From positions 1 to 64,000 of the forward strand of contig JAJHQZ010000005.1 of assembly GCA_020833055.1 (NCBI GenBank): 64,000 nt of DNA, read 5' to 3'. The position numbers and the translations under genes are program-made. Under the pieces are notes generated by a model. That model searched no databases, was not told the DNA's origin, and saw only the letters and a program-made list of their open reading frames with translations. This stretch comes from Candidatus Korarchaeum sp. Lineage in GTDB: Archaea > Korarchaeota > Korarchaeia > Korarchaeales > Korarchaeaceae. Below are positions 23,572 through 32,563 of this stretch, in pieces (the stretch's first letter is position 1; every line of letters starts with the position of its first letter).

Positions 23572-24962
23572 ATCTCCCTCAGCCTGGGATTCACGATCCT
23601 ATCTAAAGCTAATCCTATGAGAGCGAAGGATATAGCTGTCAATATGAGCATAGCGGATGGTATTAGGACCCAATGATAGTATCCTTTGTAAACAGCCCCT
23701 CCAGCGAAAGCCTCCTCTATTATCCTCCCCCAACTGACTACCTTGGGGTCGCTCAAGCCTAACATCGCTAGAGCAGCTTCTAGGAAAACGTAAGAAGGTA
23801 TTGAGAGGACCAAGGATGGTACAACTGGGGGCAGGATCCTTGGGAGTATATAGAGAGCTATTATCCTGAGGTTGCTCGCACCGTAAGCTATAGCTGCTTC
23901 TACGTATGGCGATGTCTTCAACTGCATCACCCAAACTCTATAAGTCTTGACGGGGGTCCCTAGTACGCTCAGTATTATGACGATGAGGAGGAGCCTCCAT
24001 ATATCCAACCCATAGAGGATGGAGATTGTCACGATGAACGGGACGAATGGGATGATCATATAGATCTCAGTGAGCCTCTGTATTAGGGAGTCTATCTTAC
24101 CACCGTAATATCCGCTTATAGCTGCGAGTATGAGGTTAGCGAAAGTTATCGTGACTGAGGCTACTATACCGAAGGATAGAGCTATGGGAGCACCCCACAC
24201 GAGGCCTAGTTCCAGGGGTCTCCTGTAGATATCTGTCCCAGCTATACCGTAGACCTTGCCGTGCATCAGCAATCTGTAGCTGAAGGTATCGCTCCTATTG
24301 TATAGGGTCACCTCGATCCTCACATTGTAATTCCCCTTCATAGCTGTGGGCTCTCCCTTATCCTTGTATTCCATGAAGAGTGCGACTGGTATCGTTATCG
24401 TGTAGTTAGGCGTGAATCCCAGCTTATCGATAGCATATTCCTCGAGCTCACGCTCCAAAATGACGTTATTCGATATGTATATGCTTTCAGAGATGTTCCT
24501 GGGCCTATAAACGCTCAAATTCAGCTCCTCACCGCTAGGCTTTATCCAGTAAACTTTCACAGTCGGTGGGCTCCCGGAGTAAGTCGTGTTTATCAGTAGC
24601 ACGAGCTCGCTCGGGAAGTCATCGTAATTATAAGAGAAGCTATCCAAATAAGTTATCACTCTATGGCCCTCCCTCTCAGCTTCCTCTCTCTTATGGTTCG
24701 GTAGGCCCTCTCCTATCAGTATGCTCGGAGGTAGCTTCTTAGAGGAGAAGAAGTTGTACCATTCTGGAGCTGCGTTCCTAGGGTAAGCTAGCCATCTGTT
24801 CTGATCGTTCCAAATCTCCCCTGCTTGCGCGTACGGTGTGAATATTAATGCGTATAGGGATAGAACCACTAAGAATACTAAGATAGCTAAGCCGACTAAA
24901 GCGCTCTTATACCTAATCAATTCCCTGAATATCCCCTTAAGGGTATACTCGCTCACGCTCAT
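23568..24962 (-). CDS. oppC: Peptide ABC transporter permease (OppC-type) with large external insertion
   Basis: A 464-residue inner-membrane permease, clearly longer than the usual ~300. After the first helix (SALVGLAILVFLVVLSLYALIF) come about 190 residues with no membrane segment, probably external (WIKPSGEELNLS, YKDKGEPTAMKGNY). The conserved core helices then follow from LELGLVWGAPIALSFGIVAS. The EAA loop that contacts the ATPases is PYVEAAIAYGASNLRII. The ATG at 24962 overlaps the oppB stop as ATGA. A similar but shorter insertion occurs in some archaeal and Thermotoga-like OppC proteins, so function is not in doubt. Confidence 0.92.
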   Translation of the reverse strand: MSVSEYTLKGIFRELIRYKSALVGLAILVFLVVLSLYALIFTPYAQAGEIWNDQNRWLAYPRNAAPEWYNFFSSKKLPPSILIGEGLPNHKREEAEREGHRVITYLDSFSYNYDDFPSELVLLINTTYSGSPPTVKVYWIKPSGEELNLSVYRPRNISESIYISNNVILERELEEYAIDKLGFTPNYTITIPVALFMEYKDKGEPTAMKGNYNVRIEVTLYNRSDTFSYRLLMHGKVYGIAGTDIYRRPLELGLVWGAPIALSFGIVASVTITFANLILAAISGYYGGKIDSLIQRLTEIYMIIPFVPFIVTISILYGLDIWRLLLIVIILSVLGTPVKTYRVWVMQLKTSPYVEAAIAYGASNLRIIALYILPRILPPVVPSLVLSIPSYVFLEAALAMLGLSDPKVVSWGRIIEEAFAGGAVYKGYYHWVLIPSAMLILTAISFALIGLALDRIVNPRLREM

Positions 24963-26029
24963 ACGCTCTCAACTCCCGCCCTTATCCTGGGATCTATTAT
25001 ACCGTAAATTATCTCGAGTATGAACGTAGTAGCAGCTATTAGGTAAGCGAAGACCACCGTTATGCCGACTATTACGGGGACATCGAAGAAGCCGATGGCC
25101 ATAGCTAATGTCCTCCCAAGACCCGGCCAATTGAAGACTGTCTCAGTTATTATTGCCCCGCTCCATGATAGCACTACTGCGAATGCGAATGACGTTATTA
25201 TCGGCGGTAGCGCTGGCCTCAGTATGTACCTCCTCTCTATCTGAGAGGGGGGCACTCCCTTCGCTTTAGCTGCTTCTACGTAGTCCTCAGTAGAGTAAGT
25301 GAGGAAGAATGACCTATTGTAATATATCTCTATGAAGAATGACGAGATGACCCAAGCTGCCACTGGGAGTATCATGTGCTTCAAGACGCTCAGGAAGTAA
25401 GCTACCGGTTCTTCGGGAGGTGGGTAATCTACCATGCCGCCCGGGGGCAGTACGTGGAGGTAACTGTAGAATATCAAGATCAAGAGTATCCCGTAGAACC
25501 AACCGGGTATTGCTGATGTAGGGGAGAGGTATACCGTCAGCTTATCCAAGAATGAACCGAAGTTCCTAGATAGATATAGCCCCCCGAACAGCCCTATGAA
25601 GAATATTATGACGGTCGCTGTAGTGAATAGGAGTATTGTCTGGGGGAGCCTCTCCAATATTATGAGCCTCACTAGCCTGGAGCCGGTATCACTAGTCATG
25701 TACATAGACCTCCCTAAGTCCAGAGTTAAACCGTTCCATAGGTATATGAGGCTCCTTATTGGGAAGGGCTTATCCAATCCCCTGAGCCTTATCTCATCCT
25801 CTACTAGCCTCTCGATGAGCTTATTCCTCTCCTCAATACTCAAGCCTTTGTATAGGGGGTTGGCACTCACTCTCTGTGCGACATTAAATTTTATGTCACT
25901 TATCATTATCTCATCGACATATCCTCCAGCATTTGCTATTAATATCGTCAAATAAGTGACGATAATGACCATCAGGAAGAGGAGGAAGGCTCTCTTTATC
26001 AGCACTTTAGCTAGGGGAGGTATCCTCAT
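24959..26029 (-). CDS. oppB: Peptide ABC transporter permease (OppB-type)
   Basis: The other permease half of the importer, 356 residues. The first helix (FLLFLMVIIVTYLTILIANAGG) is followed by an external segment of about 90 residues, then five helices. The ATPase-contacting EAA loop is DYVEAAKAKGVPPSQIERR. It heads the oppBCDF transcript, with a TATA element about 33 bases before the ATG. The neighbouring oppA lies upstream on the same strand but is separated by a T-rich terminator-like sequence. Confidence 0.93.
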   Translation of the reverse strand: MRIPPLAKVLIKRAFLLFLMVIIVTYLTILIANAGGYVDEIMISDIKFNVAQRVSANPLYKGLSIEERNKLIERLVEDEIRLRGLDKPFPIRSLIYLWNGLTLDLGRSMYMTSDTGSRLVRLIILERLPQTILLFTTATVIIFFIGLFGGLYLSRNFGSFLDKLTVYLSPTSAIPGWFYGILLILIFYSYLHVLPPGGMVDYPPPEEPVAYFLSVLKHMILPVAAWVISSFFIEIYYNRSFFLTYSTEDYVEAAKAKGVPPSQIERRYILRPALPPIITSFAFAVVLSWSGAIITETVFNWPGLGRTLAMAIGFFDVPVIVGITVVFAYLIAATTFILEIIYGIIDPRIRAGVESV

Positions 26030-26054
26030 GGTGGCTCACCTTCACGCTACAATC

Positions 26055-26067
26055 AAAATATTTAAAG
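26055..26067 (-). promoter_or_regulatory. oppBCDF promoter
   Basis: On the minus strand CCTTTAAATATTTT is centred about 33 bases before the oppB ATG, so transcription should begin a few bases before the start codon, with GGTGAG close by. It lets the transport core be expressed apart from oppA. Confidence 0.5.
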
Positions 26068-26078
26068 GATCACCCCCT

Positions 26079-26096
26079 AAAAAATGGAATAAAAAA
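26079..26096 (-). terminator. Poly-T terminator of oppA
   Basis: Just after the oppA stop the minus strand reads two six-base T runs (CTTTTTTATTCCATTTTTTAG). T-tracts without a strong hairpin are the usual archaeal termination signal. Confidence 0.5.
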
Positions 26097-26102
26097 GAGA
26101 GT

Positions 26103-28694
26103 TTAGGGTTTCTGCAACTCTAGAGATATCTCGTTCTCGTCCACGGCTCCGTTCCTGTTGGTGTCCTGCCACTTAACGATTATAGTACCAGCGTTCACCT
26201 TGTTCTTCAGTAAGTAGAGCAAAGCTGCCTCAGTACCGTACCTGCTCGTGCCCGCTACGTAGAGATTCTTATCTATCAGTGTGGCTATACCGTAATCTAG
26301 ACTACCGTACTTCGACTCGTACTTCTCTCCAGTCGGGAGGCTGAGAGTCTTGTGGTCCATCTTTATCCCTGCTTTCTCGAAGGCTAGCTTCGTATGCACA
26401 TTCACAGCGGGCCCACCGACGACTAAGCTAACGCCAGATGGTCCAGTCAGCACTTCAGCAGTCGGGAAGTACTTAAGTATTATGCTCTTATCGTAGCCTA
26501 TCCCGACGAACGTGTACGGGAATAGCTTGAACTCCTCTATGTCCCTAGCTATCTTCTCTATCTTATACGGTAGCGTCCTGATAGACTTTATCGTGCAAGT
26601 GTGAGCTATAGCATCAGCCGCAGCTAAGTAGTAAGGACCGTCGGATATGAAGAAGTGCTTGTACTTGTTGTAGAAGTCTCTCAAGAGGGAGTACCTCCTC
26701 TTAGCTTCCTCAACTTTTATGTAGTCCTTGAAGAAGTTCGGGTACGGTATCAGTCCCTCATTATATGCTTTATCTAAGTACTTCTTGAGTATCTCGAGGC
26801 TGGGTCCAGCTATGTAGTTCATCCACTCGACGTTCAAGGCGTTAGCTTTATCGGCGCCGAACGCGAGCTCCTTGTTCTCCTCAGCTAGCACGCCTATGAA
26901 GTAGGAGTGCCATGGCATAGAGGGCCATATCGTGTAAGCTGATGCTATGAGCTCCGCATCTAGGTGTATATAATCAACGTAGTACTCTATGACCAGGGGA
27001 TCAGTGCTGATTATCCTCCACGCCTTGAACGGCTCGTAGAAGGATTTCAGGTAATCAGCTACTGATTCATCGTATATCTTGCTCTCCGGGTTCATCCTCT
27101 CATGATCAACTACGTAGCCGAATATGAAGTCAGCCAGGGATCTGATGGAGCCATCATGATAAGCCACTTTGCCCAAGACTGGGCCATAGTTGACTACGAA
27201 CTTCACCTTGGCCTCAGTAACATTAGCCTCCTTCGCTGTTACCATACGCTGCCCCTTGACGTCCCATGAAGCCCAAGCATCGGGAGGCACTTTAACGCTA
27301 TCAACCCACTTCAACGTGAGCCAGTTCTTGCTCTCCTCATTCTGATGCGTCGGGGTTCCCTTTACGACTTCCATATATACGCTCTTCACGTTAAGAGGTA
27401 TAGCGAGACCCGTCTGTGGGTGGAGCAGGAAAGCTGAATCTGTTAGAGCGTATCCGTATATCATCACATCGTATATCCAATTGGAAGCTCCACCGTTAGG
27501 CCCAGATGGGTTCCAAGGATCTATTATCACCTCAGCGCTCGATATCCTCGCGGTCCCTCCTACCTTACCCTTATTCGCTGTGAAAGCCCATGATGCTGCA
27601 GCATAACCTGCAGCGTAATCCGCTACAAGATTTATCCCCTTCCTGCGGGCCCATACAGCTGTCTGATCCACTATCCATAATCTGGCACTATCCTCTATGG
27701 CCATCCAGAGAGCTTTCCTCATCATCTGATCTCTCTCCTCCATCGTCTTGAACTGCTTCATAGCTAGCTTATTCGCTATGTCCCTGAACTCCGAATCAGG
27801 TTTATAGGCACGCCAGAGCGGGCTCCAGGCCATCGGACTGTCAGGCGTGTAGAAGAACTGGAAGTTATCTGAATCGTCCCTGCTGACAGCTGTAGTTATC
27901 CATCCTCCCGTGTAGAGATGCCACTTACCCTCAGCAGGATCTCCCCTTATCCAGAGAGGAGATGCCTCCCTGCTAGTCTTATACATCCTATCGACAGTAA
28001 AGCCTAGCCTCTCCAATTGGTTTGAGATATAATCTCCTATAGCCCTTCTGGCATCCTCAACCCTTATTATGAAGTGCAGTGTGACGGGCTTGCCCTTATA
28101 GTACCACTTCCCTCCCACTAACTCCGCTCCCATCTTCTTCATCTCGCTCTCTATTATGGCCTTACCCTTCTCGAAATCGTAAGCGTACTTGCTCTCTATC
28201 TTACTTATCACATCTAGATACCTCTGGCCCTCCGGGAGCAATTTGATGAACGGGACGAACTTAGGCATACCTAAGCCGCCCAATATCTCGTTCACTATGT
28301 AATCCCTATCGATTATGTAGTTCATGGCCTCCCTTATCTTCTTGTTACTGAATGGGTTGAGCTCCCCCGTCTTCGGGAATGTCGGACCGACTGGGTTGAA
28401 AGTTAAATCGTAGTAAAGCCCGAAGGAGAAATCATAGGCTAGCTCTGGGCTCTGCTTTATCTTCCTGTAGAGATCGGGCTCTGAGAGGTCTATGAAGTAT
28501 ACGTCCATATCGCCCTTTATCAGCATCTCCACTGCCTTCGCATGATCGGGCTCGCCGAAGAAGACTATTGAGTCGAACCAGCCGTACTTGTTCGGTTTGA
28601 ACTCGACTGGTGCTGCTGAAACGGGGCTGAATGCTGGGAGCAAGAGCGCTATTAGAATAGCCGATAGGATCGCGTACATCACATTCCTACTCAT
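26103..28694 (-). CDS. oppA: Oligopeptide ABC transporter substrate-binding protein with C-terminal EF-hand loop
   Basis: A family 5 solute-binding protein that captures peptides outside the cell for OppBCDF. At 863 residues it is much longer than bacterial OppA (~540) but normal for archaeal versions. It has a signal peptide (AILSAILIALLLPAFSPVSA), the family's N-terminal fold (SNKKIREAMNYIIDRDYIV), and a long C-terminal half. The last 20 residues contain DTNRNGAVDENE, a canonical EF-hand calcium loop with ligands at 1, 3, 5, 9 and 12. No clear transmembrane anchor is seen at the C-terminus. A TATA element lies at about 28736-28746 and GGGGTGATGG before the ATG. Confidence 0.92.
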   Translation of the reverse strand: MSRNVMYAILSAILIALLLPAFSPVSAAPVEFKPNKYGWFDSIVFFGEPDHAKAVEMLIKGDMDVYFIDLSEPDLYRKIKQSPELAYDFSFGLYYDLTFNPVGPTFPKTGELNPFSNKKIREAMNYIIDRDYIVNEILGGLGMPKFVPFIKLLPEGQRYLDVISKIESKYAYDFEKGKAIIESEMKKMGAELVGGKWYYKGKPVTLHFIIRVEDARRAIGDYISNQLERLGFTVDRMYKTSREASPLWIRGDPAEGKWHLYTGGWITTAVSRDDSDNFQFFYTPDSPMAWSPLWRAYKPDSEFRDIANKLAMKQFKTMEERDQMMRKALWMAIEDSARLWIVDQTAVWARRKGINLVADYAAGYAAASWAFTANKGKVGGTARISSAEVIIDPWNPSGPNGGASNWIYDVMIYGYALTDSAFLLHPQTGLAIPLNVKSVYMEVVKGTPTHQNEESKNWLTLKWVDSVKVPPDAWASWDVKGQRMVTAKEANVTEAKVKFVVNYGPVLGKVAYHDGSIRSLADFIFGYVVDHERMNPESKIYDESVADYLKSFYEPFKAWRIISTDPLVIEYYVDYIHLDAELIASAYTIWPSMPWHSYFIGVLAEENKELAFGADKANALNVEWMNYIAGPSLEILKKYLDKAYNEGLIPYPNFFKDYIKVEEAKRRYSLLRDFYNKYKHFFISDGPYYLAAADAIAHTCTIKSIRTLPYKIEKIARDIEEFKLFPYTFVGIGYDKSIILKYFPTAEVLTGPSGVSLVVGGPAVNVHTKLAFEKAGIKMDHKTLSLPTGEKYESKYGSLDYGIATLIDKNLYVAGTSRYGTEAALLYLLKNKVNAGTIIVKWQDTNRNGAVDENEISLELQKP

Positions 28695-28733
28695 ACCATC
28701 ACCCCTGAGGGGCTAGGGGTAATAAAAGATGTC

Positions 28734-28746
28734 ATACTTATAAAAC
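28734..28746 (-). promoter_or_regulatory. oppA promoter
   Basis: On the minus strand GTTTTATAAGTATG predicts transcription from about 28714, leaving a ~20-base leader with the Shine-Dalgarno-like GGGGTGATGG directly before the ATG. The remaining bases to the HTH gene stop at 28884 show nothing recognisable. Confidence 0.5.
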
Positions 28747-28883
28747 TTTCCCTCGGTCCTCTCTTCAATTTCATTTCACTAGGGTTACTGAAAAATCTTC
28801 AACAGTAAGCGGGCCTTTCAAGAGTACTTGAACTCGAGTGTATTAAGCTACCTGGAGGAGTTCATGAAATTCCCCCTGAAGGA

Positions 28884-29309
28884 TCACTTCAACCGCTCAA
28901 GTATCCCACTCCTCTCCCTCATCCCATCGTACTCCCTGCAAACTAGATCTATCGCCTCCTTATACTTCCCCTTCATCTTCACCCCCGAGCTCCTATAGAG
29001 CCCCTTCCTCCTCACCCGGTAGCATATCTCACATGTTAGCAAGGATACCTCGTATTTATCCAGATCCCCCTTGACTATGCCCTCAGCGATCCTCCTAACT
29101 ACTTCCATTACCTCTTCATCCGAGCTCAAGTCCATTATCCCTCCCCTCGCCCCCCTCATGTACTGACTTATCGCAGCTTGCGTAACCCCCAAGAAATTCG
29201 CTACATCCACTTGCCTCAAGCCGTGCTTCTCTATCAGCTCCCTCGAGACAGCTGCCCTGACGGAAGGTATAAGCGTCTTCACTATGACTTCGCACGGTTG
29301 TATCAGCAT
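28884..29309 (-). CDS. Archaeal helix-turn-helix transcriptional regulator
   Basis: A predicted DNA-binding protein of about 141 residues. The N-terminal segment MLIQPCEVIVKTLIPSVRAA leads into a lambda-repressor-type HTH (RQVDVANFLGVTQAAISQYM). The remaining part is helical, with a CEICYRVRRKGLY segment and a single CREY. Short archaeal regulators of this family share this start, so I chose ATG 29309 over the TTG at 29333; CATTATAATTG about 25 bases upstream also fits leaderless transcription. Its position just upstream of oppA suggests that it controls peptide uptake, which is inference. Confidence 0.8.
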   Translation of the reverse strand: MLIQPCEVIVKTLIPSVRAAVSRELIEKHGLRQVDVANFLGVTQAAISQYMRGARGGIMDLSSDEEVMEVVRRIAEGIVKGDLDKYEVSLLTCEICYRVRRKGLYRSSGVKMKGKYKEAIDLVCREYDGMRERSGILERLK

Positions 29310-29333
29310 CTCGATAACGATAGCTTTTCCCAA

Positions 29334-30434
29334 TTATAATGTTTCCGCCTCCACTGAGAGGAGAGGTTTATTGACCCCCCTCAGGTCCCTGATCATCTGC
29401 GGCATGACTGCCCAAGTGCTGTGGAGGAGCACTTCCTCCCATTCCGATTTCACGAGGCCCATTGAGATAGCTGATAGCAGTATCCTATCGAAATCCCTCT
29501 CCTTAGATAGTTTCACTTCATCGCTGAGCAGCTCGATTATCTTGAGGGCTATGATAGAGTCCTCCATCCTCTCAGCCAGCTTACCCTTGCTGAGGGAAGC
29601 CGGCATCCTAGCTATCCTCACGAGCTCCGAACTCAGATCACTTAAGATCTTAGATGAGAGGAAGGATATCTCAGCCTCTACCTCCATTAAAGCCAATCTC
29701 TCATCATCTAAAGGTAGATCCTTAGCTACTATCTCAGCTTCCCTATCTAGGGCTTCCTGAAGCCTGGATCTGCCGGACTCCAGGAATTCGAGGGCTTCGC
29801 TCTTTATCGAGTTGAAGCTCTTCCACCTAGATAGATTCACAGGCTCCTCAGGAACTAATTCATCGGGATCGAAGCTAGCATCCTCCTCGGAGAGCATCGC
29901 ATCCAATACTTCATCCATCTCGAAGAAGACGAGAGCTTCCCTTATGGCTGAGGCCGGGTCATCAGCAGCATGTATTATATTCAGGGCCCTGTTAGCTCCC
30001 TTCATATCATACCTCAAGTTCCCTGGCTTCCCTGCCTCTGGAGTAGTGGGTCCCACGAGTTCCCTCAGCTTGAGGCAGGACTCCCCGGATTCGCTGACTA
30101 ACATGATAGCCACTACAGGAGCCTGGCTGAAGACCTTTGGCATTATCCACCAAGAATCCCTGTACCTCTGCTTCACGAACATGTAAAGCTCGTCTATCAT
30201 CTGAGCATCCATCTCGGTCAGTTTCACAGCCCCTATTATGAAGTTCTCCCTGAGCCTCTCAACTATCTCCGGCGCTAAGCCCCTCGCGAAAGCATCAGGC
30301 TTTATCATAGCGAAGGAGAAATATTGAAGGGATTTTATGTGTTCATCTTCGGCTTCAGATAAGAACCTCTCCCTCAAATCCATGAAAACCTCTCTCTCTA
30401 TCGGATCCCTCCTCTCGAAGTAAGATAGGCTCAT
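29334..30434 (-). CDS. Nucleoside diphosphate kinase-like domain fused to an unknown helical domain
   Basis: A 366-residue protein. Residues ~38-175 match nucleoside diphosphate kinase: Lys45 in FAMIKPDAFARG, GPTTPEAGKPGNLRYDM, and the phospho-His in LNIIHAADD (His155) followed by the family's SAIREALVFF ending. The usual TIRGDF segment is NLRYDMKG, so activity needs testing. Residues ~176-366 are acidic and mostly helical with no family I recognise (DEVLDAMLSEEDASFDPDELVPEEP). NDK is normally a stand-alone 140-160 residue enzyme. The ATG overlaps the aglB stop as ATGA, so the two genes are translationally coupled. Confidence 0.75.
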   Translation of the reverse strand: MSLSYFERRDPIEREVFMDLRERFLSEAEDEHIKSLQYFSFAMIKPDAFARGLAPEIVERLRENFIIGAVKLTEMDAQMIDELYMFVKQRYRDSWWIMPKVFSQAPVVAIMLVSESGESCLKLRELVGPTTPEAGKPGNLRYDMKGANRALNIIHAADDPASAIREALVFFEMDEVLDAMLSEEDASFDPDELVPEEPVNLSRWKSFNSIKSEALEFLESGRSRLQEALDREAEIVAKDLPLDDERLALMEVEAEISFLSSKILSDLSSELVRIARMPASLSKGKLAERMEDSIIALKIIELLSDEVKLSKERDFDRILLSAISMGLVKSEWEEVLLHSTWAVMPQMIRDLRGVNKPLLSVEAETL

Positions 30435-32455
30435 CCTCCCTTCACCTTGAATATAGCTACCTCCACGTACCCCTGATTCTTACCGACGTGAACGAGCTCG
30501 AAGTAGTTCATCTTACCGAAACCTATCGAAGCGAGAGCCATCTTGTATAGGGTGGTGTTGAGGGCGTAATCGGTCGGTATATACCTCCCTGACATACTAT
30601 CGTAATAGAAGAACTTCCTCAGGTCTTGGGTGAGCCACTTGCTCGATTCATCCGACCTGTATGGACTATACTGGAACTCCCCTGCTATCCAAGCTATAGC
30701 TATCCACTTCCCTCCTCCTTGGAAGTTCCCGACTTCCGCGGGGACATCGACGACCACATAGCTCGCGTTCATCCTGCTCGCGAGGTCTAGCATCCTCTCC
30801 TCAGGTCCCATGAAGCCCTTAGCTATTAGAGTTATCTGGCTGGAGTTTATCGTCAAACCATCTGCTATAGTGACCTTCCCCGAGCCGAACTGCATCCAGT
30901 AACCGTAGTCCCACCAAGATATCGCTATCTCCTCCGGCTTAGTGTTATTCTTCAACCAATTCAGGGCATCGATCCATCCCTCGCTGAAGCCCAAAGGGTA
31001 GTTCATCGCTTCCTCATACGATAGAGCGTAGCTATATAGATTCCCTCCGTACTCCCTTATATGTCCCTGTAACGCTACAGGGAGTATTACGAGGATCAGC
31101 ATGAGTATTATCGGTACTCTCAGCATGTAAATCTTCCTCTTGAGAGGGAGAGAAGAACCTCTCCTCCCCTTAGATCTCTCCAGAGCTCTAACCCTCTTGA
31201 TATAAGGCTCGGAGAATATGAGGAGCCTCTGGGTGAAGTAACCAGCGCATAGAGCTAGGAAGGGGGCAGCCAGGGGAGGAAGCCTCACTATGCTGACCGC
31301 GAAGTACAGGGAAATCAATGTCATCAGTATGAGCGTCAGCTCCTCATCTTTCCTCCACCTCTCTATTATCAGGAAGAAGAGACCTAAAGAAGCTGGAATG
31401 AGGAGAGTAGTGAAAGATTCGAAGCTCTCACCAGCTCCATGCTCAGCTACTGTCTCAACTACGTTCCCCTGAGGCAACTTGACGGAGGGGAAGAGCACTC
31501 TCATGAGCCTGCCTGTCAGGGGCTGATATATCCCGAGGCCAAGGAATATAGCGAGGAGGGCGACTCCAGCTACTACCGATACCTCCCTCCTCCTCCCAGC
31601 TACCCTGGGGATCCTCTCAGAGAGCAAGTAGACGAGAGCTGCGAGTAGGGATGCCCATACTAGTGTGCTCTCGAAACTCATGTAGAGCTTCCTGTAAGCT
31701 AAATTCGGTAGAGCGCCTAAAGACGCTATGAGTACGTAGAGAGGGGGTATCCCCAGTGCGAGGGCTTTCCTCCAATCCAGCCTGTCTAAGAGGAGCAATA
31801 AGAATAGGATGAGGGCATAACCATCGTAAAGGGCCCTGAAGCCGGCCCATACACCTGAGGCATATACTAAGAAGGCGCCGCTCAAACCCGAGTATATTAT
31901 GACTTTCCAGTCCTCATCAGTCCTCATAGCTTTCAGCGTGAAATAGAGGGACGCCATGAGGAGGGGTATCGCGAACTGCTCATGCCTGTACCAACCCGCT
32001 AGGGATCTGCTGAGGTAAGCCCAAGATAGGGAGATCGAGAGAGCTGAGATCACCGCAGCCCCTCTCCCCCAAAGCTCCTTAGCTGTTAAGTAGAGGGGAA
32101 TTACGATGAGGGGGGCGAAGAAAGCGGGTATATAGACTACCACTGTATAGAGGTCTTTGAAGCCGAAGAGGGAGACTAGCTTGTATATAGCTGCCCCAGT
32201 GTAATAGTGAAGGACTGGGAGTACTTCAGTGGGGTTGTAGCTCCATGGGTGCCAGGAGAGGGGATCGTAGCTCGGCAGATGGCCCGTCTTGACTAAGTAA
32301 TCAGTTATTCTATAGTGGAGGAGGGGATCATCAGCCGTTAAATTGGCCCCGTACTTGAAAGTAGGGAGGATCCTGATGAAGGCTCCGAGGGAATATGATA
32401 GTATTAAGGCCAAGATATCCGTGATTAGTCCCCTAATCCTTCCCTCATCCGCCAA
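30431..32455 (-). CDS. aglB: Oligosaccharyltransferase AglB/STT3
   Basis: The catalytic subunit of archaeal N-glycosylation, which moves a lipid-linked glycan onto Asn of secreted proteins. At 674 residues it has about 13 membrane helices, then a soluble C-terminal domain. The first loop carries the Asp-containing ADDPLLHYRITDYL, and the C-terminal domain the WWDYG hallmark (ISWWDYGYWMQFG). It sits in the cell membrane with the active site outside. Potential substrates in the window include the secreted proteins OppA, the small opp membrane protein and the beta-propeller protein. A TATA element at 32486-32498 serves it. Confidence 0.95.
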   Translation of the reverse strand: MADEGRIRGLITDILALILSYSLGAFIRILPTFKYGANLTADDPLLHYRITDYLVKTGHLPSYDPLSWHPWSYNPTEVLPVLHYYTGAAIYKLVSLFGFKDLYTVVVYIPAFFAPLIVIPLYLTAKELWGRGAAVISALSISLSWAYLSRSLAGWYRHEQFAIPLLMASLYFTLKAMRTDEDWKVIIYSGLSGAFLVYASGVWAGFRALYDGYALILFLLLLLDRLDWRKALALGIPPLYVLIASLGALPNLAYRKLYMSFESTLVWASLLAALVYLLSERIPRVAGRRREVSVVAGVALLAIFLGLGIYQPLTGRLMRVLFPSVKLPQGNVVETVAEHGAGESFESFTTLLIPASLGLFFLIIERWRKDEELTLILMTLISLYFAVSIVRLPPLAAPFLALCAGYFTQRLLIFSEPYIKRVRALERSKGRRGSSLPLKRKIYMLRVPIILMLILVILPVALQGHIREYGGNLYSYALSYEEAMNYPLGFSEGWIDALNWLKNNTKPEEIAISWWDYGYWMQFGSGKVTIADGLTINSSQITLIAKGFMGPEERMLDLASRMNASYVVVDVPAEVGNFQGGGKWIAIAWIAGEFQYSPYRSDESSKWLTQDLRKFFYYDSMSGRYIPTDYALNTTLYKMALASIGFGKMNYFELVHVGKNQGYVEVAIFKVKGG

Positions 32456-32485
32456 ACCGTTCCACCTCAGATGAGCTGATGTCCC

Positions 32486-32498
32486 CTTATAAAAAATT
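32486..32498 (-). promoter_or_regulatory. aglB promoter
   Basis: On the minus strand AATTTTTTATAAG is centred about 37 bases before the aglB ATG, giving a start site near 32466. Confidence 0.45.
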
Positions 32499-32534
32499 TA
32501 CCGGGGCTGGCATCGAGATGGGTGGTCGTAAAAG

Positions 32535-32544
32535 CTTATAATAT
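32535..32544 (+). promoter_or_regulatory. Promoter of the DUF711 gene
   Basis: CTTATAATAT is centred 25 bases before the ATG at 32564. This supports a leaderless transcript and excludes the longer open frame from the GTG at 32522, which would start upstream of the box. Confidence 0.5.
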
Positions 32545-32563
32545 CGCTCCGATGATCTCCATT

